A DNA stretch of 55,000 bases. It comes from Symbiodinium natans (lineage: Eukaryota > Sar > Dinophyceae > Suessiales > Symbiodiniaceae). How positions within the stretch are numbered: the first letter of the stretch is position 1; each line of letters begins with the position of its first letter. A program made the position numbers and the translations under genes. Positions 1 to 10,600 of the stretch are shown here, one piece after another. Where the stretch lies: positions 17,501 through 72,500 of the forward strand of contig CAJNDS010002137.1 of the NCBI GenBank assembly GCA_905221605.1. The letters are read 5' to 3'. Under the pieces are notes generated by a model. That model did no database searches. It was not told the origin of the DNA and saw only the letters and a list, made by a program, of their open reading frames with translations.

Positions 1-287
1 CACCACTTTGTTGTTCTATAAGCGAACGACTTGCCCCCTAAAGAAAGCGGGCTCCTAGGTTGAAGGCTCGAGATCTCCTCGTGTCGTTGCAGCGTCGAGG
101 GGGCTCAATTCAAGCACTCTTAGGGTGTTACATGGTCCCTTCAAGAGGGGGCCCTCAGAAGGGGACTCATATACCCTAGACAACCCAAGGGCCCATACTT
201 CAGGGCCCTTTGAACGAGGAAAGGGACCATCTTAAGAGCCCACATAACTACCCTTGGAAATTCAAGAATGTTGTCAAAGGCTGACAA

Positions 288-574
288 AACCCTAAACCCT
301 AAACCCTAAAACCCTAAAACCCTAAACCCTAAACCCTAAACCCTAAACCCTAGATTCCCGATTCCTGTCTCTCAGCCAGCTCTGAGCCTGTTGGGTTTTC
401 TACTTGGCACGTCCTGCCTGAGGTGCCGAGCCTATATGTGACGCCTTAGTGTTAACTTTCTCATGCCAACCTGGAGAGGTAGCCCTAAACCCTAAACCCT
501 AAACCCTAAACCCTAAACCCTAAACCCTAAACCCTCAACCCTAAACCCTAAACCCTAAACCCTAAACCCTAAAC
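288..574 (-). repeat. CCCTAAA telomere-like arrays (two blocks)
   Basis: Two blocks of CCCTAAA heptamers at 288-352 and 483-574, separated by a 130-bp non-repetitive island. The island can be read as open protein on the minus strand but I recognise nothing in it. Confidence 0.95.
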
Positions 575-1591
575 GGTACCCACAACGAGGTAGACATGGT
601 AACCCCCCGCACCTACCCAGATGTACGCTGTAAGGCCACGCTGCTAAGAGTACTCCCAAAGCGTCGGATCGGATGAGGTGCTTTCTGCCCCAGATGCAAG
701 GCATGACCATAAGGACCAGGAGTGAAAGAAATGGAGCTACACCTCCCCAGATGGGATTGTGCAACAGCAACACTCTGTGCAACATTGACCTAGGCTCTGG
801 CAGCGCTTCTGTGCGATATTTGCCTTTCATCTTATAGGTACAGCAGCGAAACCCCAAAAAAAACCCAAATCCCCACGGCCCTACCCCCCAGCGTGCGGCA
901 ATTCGTGGGCCCCTTCCTGCGACAGGACATGCGTTGGGTACGTAACCAATACGCGCTGCCGGGCATCAGAAAGACAGCGAAAGTGGATGCTGATTTGGCT
1001 AAGCCCTGAATGTCGGCCAAAACTCTTGCTTCAGGGCTTTAAGGGCATCAATTGCTGACGTTCGCCAACAAGATCCAGGCGCTCGAATAGAGGTCTATTT
1101 AGGGCTTTAGGATTCACCGGGTTTGGACGTCTTAAGAGTCTTAAGAAGCTTTGTGGTTTTCAAGGTTGAGTGGTAAGGTATCATTTCGACCGTGGGAGAA
1201 GGGAAGTTTGGAATACTGAGCTGGGGTATAGAGGAGGAGGTTACCATAACAGGGTTCCGAAACAATCAACATACTGTACTATCCTTGCAACCGAATTTCA
1301 CCTCCTTAACACCAATGAGGGCTTGTGTTTCTCCCGCTTTCAGGCTACTGTGCTGGACTGGCAGGTTCTGGCGTCTAGCTGTCACACCCGGCGCGCGTGA
1401 AACATTCAGATGATGACCAGCTGATCCATCCGTTGAGAAAAAGGTCTGCGAAGAATTGGACTGCCCCAGGTGCACACAAGCTCGGGATTGGAGTTTGATC
1501 GACATTGCACAATGTTTGGGTGTTTCATCACATAGCCTGCATGCAACCACGTGCACTGCAAACCGCGCAAGTGAGAACACGCCCTAGTTCT
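575..1591. other. Non-repetitive stretch, no gene recognised
   Basis: About 1 kb of mixed sequence without arrays. Short ORFs exist on both strands but none has a recognisable motif or convincing splice context. Confidence 0.4.
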
Positions 1592-1799
1592 CCCTAAACC
1601 CTAAACCCTAAACCCTAAACCCTAAACCCTAAACCCTAAACCCTAAACCCTAAACCCTAAACCCTAAACCCTAAACCCTAAACCCTAAACCCTAAACCCC
1701 TAAACCCTAAACCCTAAACCCTAAACCCTAAACCCTAAACCCTAAACCCTAAACCCTAAACCCTAAACCCTAAACCCTAAACCCTAACCCTGAACCCTG
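1592..1799 (-). repeat. CCCTAAA array, about 29 units
   Basis: Nearly perfect heptamer run of about 208 bp with one 8-mer (CCCCTAAA) and degenerate units at the right end. Confidence 0.97.
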
Positions 1800-2962
1800 G
1801 GCCTTGATCCACCCAGTGAAGGCCAGGGAAGAATCATGAAATCTGCCGGTAGTAAAGCCGCAAAACACGAAGCCGGATCCCAACAAAAACACACGCGAGC
1901 TCCATAATATGAAGAACCCTAAACCCTAAACCCAACATCCTAAATCCTAAACCCTGAAGAGCTGCCCCTGGGGCTATATAGTGGCCGGCAAATGGGCCGG
2001 GAATGCGGCGTGGAAAGGCCAAGAGGAGCGCCTGGCCCTGTCTGACTGTTTCGGGGCTTAATGGAGCCGGTGCTGGCTCCTCCTGGCACCCACGCGGGCA
2101 GAAAAGCTGGGTGCCTTAGTCGCAACCTTCGCATTATGGGTTTAGGGTTTAGGGTTTCGGGTTAGGGTCTATAGGGTTGAGGGTTTAGGGTTTAGGTTCG
2201 CATTTCTACTTGGGGGGGATCTGGCACAGGGTCGAGGGCTCAGACTTCGGAGTACGGGACGAAGAAGCTGAGCTAAACCGAGAGCCCGAACTGAAGTTCC
2301 TTCTCATATCTCAAATTGCCACAAGTTTAGGTACCCCCAAATCAAACCCAAAGGTAAAGGGCGTTTGGGGCTTTAAGGCTCGTAGTGTTCAGGGCTGAGG
2401 CTACCAAGAAGTACGCGCTTTGTGGCATCCAGCATCTGGCGGAGGGCAAAGAGCTCTCTGAAAACTGGAGGTCCCGTTGATGAGATATGTGTCGAAAGGC
2501 GATGCACGGCGCATGCATATCGGAATGCGATGCTGGTGGCGGCCTAAGGTAAACCTTGAAATCCCTCAAACCCAAACCCCACATTGCTACCCATGAACCC
2601 TTCGAAGCCCTGAACACTATCAAACCCTAAACCGCTACAACCTAAGCCCGATTAAGCCCTAAACCTTACTAAGCCCGACAAAACCCTAGTAGACTCTAGA
2701 CCCGAAAACCCATGCGCCCTATTCTGGTAATTTCCGAGATTGAGGTACCCTAATTGGGGTCCTTCTTATACTATTTGGGGCCCATACTTGGGGTCTTTCT
2801 TGGGGGGGGGGGGGGGTCCCAAAGTCTCGTAAACACCTTGCTATCAGCCTTGGCTTAGCTGTGTGCACCGTGCACCGCGCTGGGTGGCAGCAAGCAACAC
2901 ACCCTTCCTGCGTCCTCCCCACACGGGTGTTGATAGAAGAATGGAGTCGGTCTTGGGTTTGT
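1800..2962. other. Island with degenerate TTTAGGG patches
   Basis: Contains weak arrays at 1915-1957 (CCCTAAA sense) and 2137-2195 (TTTAGGG sense) and a G15 run at about 2803. The segment at 2749-2790 resembles a small dispersed repeat also seen near 6545-6590, 32145-32190, 52725-52760 and 54755-54800 (CCCCAAATAGTAGG-like). No gene recognised. Confidence 0.4.
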
Positions 2963-3147
2963 GCCTAAACCCTAAACCCTAAACCCTAAACCCTAAACCC
3001 TAAACCCTAAGCCCTAAACCCTAAGCCCTAAGCCCTAAGCCCTAAACCCTAAGCCCTAAACCCTAAACCCTAAACCCTAAACCCCAAACCCTAAACCCTA
3101 AACCCTAAACCCTAAACCCTAAACCCTAAACCCTAAACCCTAAACCC
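2963..3147 (-). repeat. CCCTAAA array with CCCTAAG sub-block
   Basis: Heptamer array of about 185 bp. A cluster of CCCTAAG variants occupies its left third. Confidence 0.96.
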
Positions 3148-3542
3148 ACGACATGGTACCCTGTAGACCCACCTTGGAGGGTCATGGGTAGCTAGAAACA
3201 GGGGTATCTAAAGTGCCCTAAACAAAGGCGAAGGTATAGTTACCATACTTATAACCCTACTTCCTCACTTTCCATGGAACTCCAACCATTCATGCCAGCA
3301 ACCCTAAAACTTTAACAGAAGACGGCGCGAAACCCTATGTAAACCTCTAAGCATCTTGTCACGCACAGAATTCCAGAACATGAGGGGGCCTGTTGTTGCA
3401 AGAGGCACGTTAATCTCCAGGGTTTGAGGGGCAATCAACTTCTTTTGATGATAATAAGCCTCATACTAGAAACCCTAAACCCTAAAGGCCGGAGAATTAA
3501 ATTAGGACTTTTTTGTTGTTTTTTGGGTTTTTTGTTTTTTGC
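3148..3542. other. Non-repetitive stretch, nothing recognised
   Basis: About 400 bp with a T-rich patch (3508-3540) next to the following array. No coding signal or RNA gene seen. Confidence 0.35.
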
Positions 3543-3796
3543 TTTAGGGTTTAGGGTATAGGTTTTAGGGTTTGGGGTTTAGGTGTTAGAGCTTAGGGCT
3601 TAGGGTTTAGGGTTAAGGGTTAGGGTTTAGGGTTTAGGGTTTAGGGTTTAGGGTTTAGGGTTTAGGGTTTAGGGTTTAGGGTGTAGGGTTTAGGGTGTAG
3701 GGTTTCGGGTTTAGGGTTTAGGGGTTTAGGGGTTTAGGGGTTTAGGGGTTTAGGGGTTTAGGGTTTAGGGGTTTAGGGTTTAGGGTTTAGGGTTTA
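3543..3796 (+). repeat. TTTAGGG array with GGGGTTTA 8-mers
   Basis: About 250 bp of TTTAGGG repeats. Between about 3717 and 3770 the unit changes to an 8-mer with four Gs repeated several times, which suggests local expansion of a variant. Confidence 0.96.
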
Positions 3797-4862
3797 CCAG
3801 TAGCAACAACAAAAAAAACTTCCTAAGAAAAAATAGACCTCCAACCCTAAATCCTTTTGGTGCAAGGAAAGACATCGGGGTCGAGCTTCATGTGAGGGTG
3901 CTTCGGTATGTATGTCACTAAACACCCATTGTACCGAAGGCTTCCAAAAAAAAACACGTTGGTACAAAGGTTTGAGACTGCAATGTAGATAAGATTTGGT
4001 GCCACCTGCCTAGCAGCCTCGCACCACGCTGCAGGATAGGGTTTGGGGTTTAGGGTTCGAGGCCCTATATTTTCTGCTATATTTGAAATGACATATTCAG
4101 ACACAGCCGATCCAGCTCATCTAAAACCCTTGCGGGGAGAAGATCGAGATCATGAGGTCAATCTGGTTGGAAACGTTGACCTCCCAGGGTCGTGGCAACT
4201 CTGACGACCCCGAAACCCCTAAACCCCAAACCCGAGAACCTCGAAAGCCCCAAGGGGCACAGAACTCACCGACACCCTCCCGAAGCCCTACAAACACTGC
4301 AAACTGCAAGGCCTACAAACCGCATGAAATATGTGCCGATAAGCCCTCAAGCGTCTGCAAGCCCTGTAAATCTACAAGTCCGAAACCCGTGTAGTCCCCA
4401 ACCCTTGCACCCTTCATTCCTTCATTCCAGAAGCAAACCCCCTTAAACCGTAAACCCTAGACCCGAAACCCTAAACCACCTCCGTGGCCCACTCGGTGAA
4501 GAGCCCCAAGCTGAAACCTCGGCTTCAACTTTTCGGGAGGGGGTTGGAAGGTTGACGGGAGTTTCGGGTTTAGGGTTTGGGTGGTTTAGGGATTTTTTCG
4601 GGCTTCGGGTGGTTTCGGGTTCAGAGTTTATGAGGGTTTAGGGTTTAGGGTTTAGGGTTAAGGGGGAGGGCTTCGAGGTTTCGAGTTTCAGAGCTGGCAA
4701 GGGTTTAGGCATTTGGGGCCCATGGACTAAAATGAGAGGCTCCCTCAAAAGGGGAAGCCCTTACTTGAGAATGGAACCCTAAACCCTAAACATATTGCCC
4801 TTGTAAGGAAGAATGAATATGTCTATCCAACTATTCTTGAGGGGTGTTCTCAAGCAAGCAGT
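3797..4862. other. Island with degenerate repeats; possible short exon near 4490-4550
   Basis: Mixed sequence with scattered TTTAGGG and CCCTAAA patches (4560-4660). The minus strand around 4490-4550 can be read as a short open segment flanked by repeats, but the frame is not fixed. Confidence 0.3.
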
Positions 4863-5058
4863 AAAACCCTAAACCCTAAACCCTAAACCCTAAGCCCTAA
4901 GCCCTAAGCCCTAAACCCTAAACCCCAAACCCTGGAATGCTAAACCCTGAACTTCGGTGCAGTAGCCCATCATGGCGGCCCGCCCGTTGAAGAGTTCCGC
5001 CAGCGGCCTGCGCGGCTCCCTAAACCCTAAACCCTAAACCCTGAACCCTAAACCCGGA
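4863..5058 (-). repeat. CCCTAAA arrays either side of an exon-like island
   Basis: Arrays at 4863-4935 and 5018-5058, both CCCTAAA on the plus strand, flank the coding-looking island at 4953-5007. Confidence 0.9.
4953..5007 (-). CDS. Exon with HLIP/LHC-like chlorophyll-binding motif
   Basis: The island reads PLAELFNGRAAMMGYCTE on the minus strand. Known family: the E..NGRAAM.G signature is the chlorophyll-binding helix of one-helix proteins (HLIP/OHP/ELIP) and LHC proteins. Boundaries were chosen as CGCAG| acceptor and GAA|GTTCAGG donor, giving 55 nt. It lies about 2.5 kb downstream, same strand, of the last exon I can chain to the HCF244-like gene. Whether it is part of that gene or a separate LHC-family gene cannot be settled by eye. 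The match is short. Confidence 0.5.
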
Positions 5059-5166
5059 GTAGTACCCTAAACCCTAAATTCTCAACGTTTGTTTTATGGG
5101 ATCTTTTCGAACTCCGCAGGGCTTTAGAATTCGGGCTTAGGGTTAGGGGAATTCTTTTGACCTGAT

Positions 5167-5216
5167 CCTGTAGGAGTTTGAAAGAGTGCACTCTTTCAGG
5201 GGTCCTTTACAGGACC
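5167..5216. repeat. Inverted repeat with a perfect 20-bp palindrome
   Basis: TGAAAGAGTGCACTCTTTCA at 5179-5198 is perfectly self-complementary, and CCTGTA/TACAGG arms extend the hairpin outward. It may be the core of a small foldback element. Confidence 0.8.
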
Positions 5217-5649
5217 ACATGAGTACCCTAAACCCTAAACCCTAGAGACGAAACCCTAAACCCTAAACCCTGAACCCTGAACCCTATACCCTAAAGCCCC
5301 TTTGTTGCAATAGGGCTCCTGCGATTTCTGCGATGAGGAATCATCGTAATTCTCTACACTATCCGCCTATACATGTAGAGAGAGATAGTGGGTTTAGGGT
5401 TTAGGGTTTAGGATCTTCGGTGGTGTTCAATGAGGCATGAACTCAAATCTAACCCAGCAAACATTCTAAACTCCCCCCATGTTAACTGAGGCTCGGTCGA
5501 AGTCCCAGGGTTGAGGGTTTAGGCTTTGGGTTTAGGGCCAGGGCTCTGAAAACCCCTGATGTACGTAGTTCAGGGTTTAGGGTTTAGGGTTTGGGGTTTA
5601 GGGTTTAGGGTTTAGGGTTTAGGGTTTAGGGCTATTTTGGGGCAGGATA

Positions 5650-5728
5650 GCAATCAGATCCCAGGGCTTTCTGGAGGCCAAGATGCGTGAGACCGAACCA
5701 GGCGTTCTTGTCCTCAGCGCTTTCTAGG
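5650..5728 (-). CDS. Exon-like island, unrecognised
   Basis: Between TTTAGGG arrays the minus strand reads SAEDKNAWFGLTHLGLQ in one frame; another frame is also open (RILASRKPWDLIAILPQ). It resembles the other exon islands in size and composition. Product not recognised, frame not fixed. Confidence 0.35.
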
Positions 5729-5745
5729 GTTCCCAAACAACAAGG

Positions 5746-6086
5746 GCTTAGGTTTAGGGTTTAGGGTTTAGGGTTTAGGGGTTAGGGTTTAGGGTTTAGG
5801 GTTTAGGGTTTAGGGTTTAGGGTTTAGGGTTTAGGGTTTAGGGTTTAGGGTTTAGGGTTTAGGGTTTAGGGTTTAGGGTTTAGGGTTTAGGGTTTAGGGT
5901 TTAGGGTTTAGGGTTTAGGGTTTAGGTATTAGGGTTTAGGGTTTAGGGTTTAGGGTTTAGGGTTTAGGGTTTAGGGTTTAGGGTTTAGGGTTTAGGGTTT
6001 AGGGTTTAGGGTTTAGGGTTTAGGGTTTAGGGTTTAGGGTTTAGGGTTTAGGGTTTAGGGTTTAGGGCTCAGGGTTTAGGGTTTCC
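5746..6086 (+). repeat. Longest TTTAGGG array in the window (about 340 bp)
   Basis: About 48 nearly perfect heptamers with rare variants, ending in TTTAGGGCTCAGGG. Confidence 0.98.
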
Positions 6087-6391
6087 TACGCCCTCTTGGA
6101 AGGGTAACCCAGGATTAAGAAGGGTGCACTTGTTAGTCGAAGGGGCCTTACAACGGGCTCTAACCCCTCCAGAGATCCATACGAATGGAAAAAGAATGAA
6201 CCCGAATCCCTGAACCTTTTGACCCTACACAGAACCAAAAGAAGGGAATCAGGGTCCACTGGGTCCACTGGTGGGGCCCTTAACTTACCTTATTCAGAAG
6301 GCTGAGCCCTACCTTGGGGCCGAAATGTATGCTAAGATTGGGATCCTCCCTTCATCGGGGGTCTGTGCCGCCCAAATGTTCCCAACACGCG

Positions 6392-6522
6392 TAGACACAC
6401 TCTACAAGTATTTGCTTAAGAGCCCCCCAGAAACAGAAGAAGATAATCCCCACATAGTATCTCTATACGGAAGAAAATCTATGCATGTCGCTGGGGGGGT
6501 TCTTAAGCAAATCGTAGTCTAT
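6392..6522. mobile_element. MITE-like element, inverted TTGCTTAAGA.CCCCCC arms
   Basis: The left arm (6392-6430, ATTTGCTTAAGAGCCCCCC) and right arm (6492-6522, GGGGGGTTCTTAAGCAAAT) are inverted copies around a short centre. This looks like a non-autonomous foldback element. The 100-residue plus-strand ORF across it (6271-6573) is therefore unlikely to be a gene. Confidence 0.6.
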
Positions 6523-6598
6523 ATGGGGGTGTACGAAAATAGGGGAACCCCAAATAGTAGGGTCCCCTTATAAGAAGGACCCCAAGAAGGTACCCCTA

Positions 6599-7040
6599 AC
6601 CTAAACCCTAAACCCTAAACCCTAAACCCTAAACTCTAAACCCGAAACCCTAAACCCTAAACCCTAAAATCGTAATAACAAAAAACCATATCGGCAAGGC
6701 CCATGTAGGCGCCCCACAACATGCAGCCGAAGGCTCGTCCTCCATCTCCGTCAGGATCTTGTCCTTCCGTCCAGTTTTAGGGTTTAGGGTTTAGGGTTTA
6801 GGGTTTAGGGTTTAGGGTTTAGGGTTTAGGGTTTAGGGTTTAGCGTACGCCCATGTTGAAACAAAAACAAATGGAGGGAACTACGTACTACCGCAAGCCC
6901 CACCTTGATCCGAAAAGCGCCACATCCCAAATCCAAAGCCCTAAACCTCCAGAAGCACACCTGGGGTGGTTCCTGCCTGTGGTTTAGGGTTTAGGGTTTA
7001 GGGTTTAGGGTTTAGGGTTTAGGGTTTAGGGTTTCGGGTT
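6599..7040. repeat. Array cluster: CCCTAAA then two TTTAGGG blocks
   Basis: CCCTAAA at 6599-6668, TTTAGGG at 6775-6843 and 6982-7040. The first two flank an exon-like island in the recurrent layout C-array / about 100 bp / G-array. Confidence 0.93.
6680..6765 (-). CDS. Exon-like island, unrecognised
   Basis: Two minus-strand frames stay open across it (GRKDKILTEMEDE in one, AFGCMLWGAYMGLADMVF in the other). The second would be a short hydrophobic helix. No product assigned. Confidence 0.35.
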
Positions 7041-7256
7041 TCTGTACCCTACCACCATCCTTGTGAAAGCTTATGTTCTGGAGGTTGTGTATGGAGGCAA
7101 TAATGTAGAAAAAACAAACCGTAGAACATTGGGATCCCAAAGCCCTAGAATCAGAAGAGTGAGCCACACAAGAACTGCAAGACATTTCAAAACTTCTGCT
7201 GACAATACTTATGATGGTGATAGTCCTAAACCCTCAACCCTAATCCCGGGGTGCAC

Positions 7257-7325
7257 TGGAAGCTGCACCTCAAAGTACTTCTGCAGTCTTTCGGCGGTGT
7301 CTCGCTGCTCCCCGATGAGAACTTC
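7257..7325 (-). CDS. Exon-like island, helical segment, unrecognised
   Basis: GCACAG| acceptor and CCA|GTGCAC donor bound 69 nt reading EVLIGEQRDTAERLQKYFEV. It looks like real helical protein sequence. In the phase that would follow exon 26 of the HCF244-like gene a different frame is read, so membership of that gene is unresolved. Confidence 0.45.
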
Positions 7326-7461
7326 CTGTGCGAGCGCCGGCAGGCATACACCCTAAACCCTAAACCCTGAACCCTAAATCCAAAAATCTCGGCCGCTTAT
7401 TTCAGAATGTTCAGTGATGTTCTCAAGATGTTCAAAAAAAGGTAACCACAAAGTGCCCCAC

Positions 7462-7535
7462 CCTAAACCCCAAACCCCAAACCCCCAAACCCTAAACCCC
7501 AAACCCCAAACCCTAAACCCTAAACCCCAAACCCA
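7462..7535 (-). repeat. CCCCAAA/CCCTAAA array
   Basis: Array mixing CCCCAAA and CCCTAAA units. It abuts exon 26, whose frame would run into a TAG inside the repeat if it is not spliced. Confidence 0.93.
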
Positions 7536-7537
7536 GC

Positions 7538-7622
7538 TGGTGGCCACTTCGGCCCGCAAAGGTGTCGGTACGGGCCTGCTCTTCAGGCTGCCCCTCTGGA
7601 AGCTTGTCCGTGGTGTCCTCTG
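7538..7622 (-). CDS. HCF244: HCF244-like exon 26 (acidic tail)
   Basis: Starts after TGTACAG|, eight bases from a CCCTAAA array on the sense strand. In phase with exon 25 it reads [20 protein letters not shown]. The 3' limit is either a GC donor (7538) or a run into the repeat with a TAG, so this may be the last coding exon. Confidence 0.6.
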
Positions 7623-10600
7623 CTGTACAAGGGTTTAGGGTTTAGGGTTTTGGGGGATATAGATATGCGCACACACGCGCACGCACAAAGTAGAAAACCC
7701 CGTATGATGGTGCCGAAGCCCTTCCTCCTCGGCCACAACGAAACAACAGCTGTAGGAAAGGAAGCGGCCCATGCTGCGACAGGAATTTCCCTGAGCCCCA
7801 AAGCCTCAAACTTCCCGAAGTTCCCCCTTATACTAACAGTCCTTCATAGGGATTATAGTACCCCCTGAACCCTAAACCCTTAATAATTCCTAAACCCCTA
7901 GGGAACATCCCAAGACAAGCCACTTGCAAGAGGCTTCAAACTTCGCGCCGAACTCCACAAAACAAAGCGATAGACAACAGGGTTTAGGGTTTAGGGTGTA
8001 GGGTTTAGGGTTTAGGGTTTAGGAAGTTTAGGGTTTAGGGTTTAGGGTTTAGGGTTTAGGGTTTAGGGTTAAGGGTTAAGGGTTAAGGGTTAAGGGTTAA
8101 GACACAACAGAATCCCTGCGCACAAGAGCGGGGATTTGGCCCCTAAGGACTTGGTAGCCCAGAACCATCTCATAAGTTGGTTACTCTGTAAGGGAACCCA
8201 GAACCAAAAATAGGGTAAAACGCACCACCGGGCTACCTTGGAGGTTCCGGGAACACATAACCCCAGTTATAACTGTACTTATAAGCCCCCTGAGTCCGAT
8301 AGAAGTATACTTATAATTGGGGTTGTAAGTACCCATGAACCTCCACTTGGAGGCTCATGGTACTTATTAACCACTTGTAAACGTACTTATAACTGTACAT
8401 ATAACCATGTTAGGGCACTTAAGGGTCTTATAAGTGGGTTATAAGTACGGTTATAATTAGTTAATTAATACCATGAACCTCCAAGCAAGTACCAAGTGGA
8501 AGAAGCTTTCTGTTTTTGACCCATGCGTCGGTGGCCAACGCCATCTCCAACTTGGCATCCGCCTCGGCCTGCGTGAGCTTTGCGCTTGAGACTTTGCAGG
8601 CAGGGTTTAGGGTTTAGGGTTTAGGGTTTAGGGTTTAGGGTTTAGGGTTTAGGGACATCATGTTACTCGGAAGTTCCTGTGCGAAACTGCGTTCAACCCT
8701 CGAGGTGCCAAAACCCATGTGGCTTCCCTAAGCCCTAAGCCCTAAGCCCTAAGCCCTAAGCCCTAAGCCCTAAGCCCTAAGCCCTAAGCCCTAAGCCCTA
8801 AGCCCTAAACCCTAAACCTCCAAGAACAAAGGAGGTCCCACGGGTCCGCAGGGATGCGCAGCATGCGCATGCGCGCGAGTTGGGTTTTGGGGGGCGACTA
8901 GGGCAATATGGGAGACTGAAACTATGGGTGGGCTAAGAACCCTAAACCCGAATCTAAACCCTTAGCCCTATATCCGAAAACACCAAATTTGGGGTTGAGA
9001 GTTCCTGGTTTATCATACGGGCCTTAACAGGCAGAATACGGTTTTTTTTTGGGGGGGGGGGGGGGATCTTGCAGTATATTCATATAGGGACCACAGGGGA
9101 ATGTTCTGACCCCTAAACCCTAAACCCTAAACCCTAAACCCTAAACCCTAAACCCTAAACCCTAAACCCCAGACCCTTAAAGGGTTCTCGGGGGTCACGA
9201 AGAAGGCTGCTCTGGCTCCAAGCCTTCTCACGTTCCAGCTCACCTTCCTCTGGCTCATACTTGCCCTTCATGAGCTTCTTGAACCTTTGAGACGCTTTTG
9301 GGGGATGTATAGGGTTTAGGGTTTAGGGTTTAGGGTTTGGGGTTTCGGGTTTAGGGGTGAGTGTGAGCAGTTTGGGCCTTTGCGGGTCTCTCTAGTGTGC
9401 TCCCAAGCATGAGAAAGCAAACTTGCGGGGAGAGATCTGCTTGGAGATTGTCATCCTCTCTCTCATCATGGGCAGTTGGGGGGGTTACGTGGATACTCTT
9501 CACACCGCGCGCCCGCTGCCACAGCTTTGAAAGGAATTGCACGAGAAGGGAGCGAGAAGAGGCAGCGAAGTGAAAACGAAGAACTATCGTTTATTGGGTC
9601 GCAGCAGTTTAAAGACCTGAACAATAGTACCCTAAACCCAAAACCCAATCCCCTAAACCCACTACTGCAAGGTCCAAGGAGCACTCGGCGATAGTACTCC
9701 CCGATGTATTCTTCGAGACCACGCGTGGCGTTGGGGTCCTGGCAGCTATCGGAGGGGGGCCCCATTTGTGCTTCCTTCATTCAGGGCATCCAGTCTTATG
9801 ATTCATAATTCAATCCTAAACCCTAAACCCTAAACCCTAAACCCTAAACCCTAAACCTAAACCTTAAACCCTCAGGAGACCTTGGCACCCCAAAGGGAAA
9901 CTAAAATGGGGGTGGGGGGTGTCCTTGGTGCGCTCTAGGTATAGCCTCTCAACCCTCCTTGATATCAACTCTCGGAGGCTGCCACGACAACGTCAAGACA
10001 TGAATTCCATCCTCAAGAGCAGGGTCTAGGGTTTAGGGTTTAGGGTTTAGGGTTTAGGGTTTAGGGTTTAGGGTTTAGGGTTTAGGGTTTAGGGTTCGGT
10101 GTAATTCCTTCCCAGGTTTAGGGTTTCGGGTTTAGGGTTTGAGGTTTAGGGCTTCGGGCCAGGCTTGCTTGGATCCAAGGCGCCATGCCCAGCAGCCCGT
10201 AATCCTCGGTCGTCATCATCATCGGGGTGCCTGGCAGTTGGCGACGAAACCGAGGGGTTTGGGGTTTAGGGTTTAGGGCGGAGGCCTATAAGCCTTCAAG
10301 ACCCTCAAACCCTGAAGGACCTAAATCCCAACACCTTCTTCTAAGGCCTGAAGCCCTGAAAACCCCAACACCTTTGAGGCCTATGAGGCCTGAAACCTTA
10401 AGCCTTCAAACCCTCAAACCCTGAAACCCTGAAGCCCTGAAGCCTGACTGCAAGCTGGCTGAAGCCTTGTTGAATACAGGCAGCTGTCGACTGAAGCCCT
10501 ACTAAAGCCATTTGATAAAGCCTTCATAGAGGGGCTAAGCCATAAACCCTACCGAACCCTAAACCCCAGCCCTACAGCCTACAGCCTACAGCCTACAGCC

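Noticed and set aside
6271-6573. 100-residue plus-strand ORF as a gene
   Set aside because: It overlaps a foldback element with inverted arms at 6392-6430 and 6492-6522.
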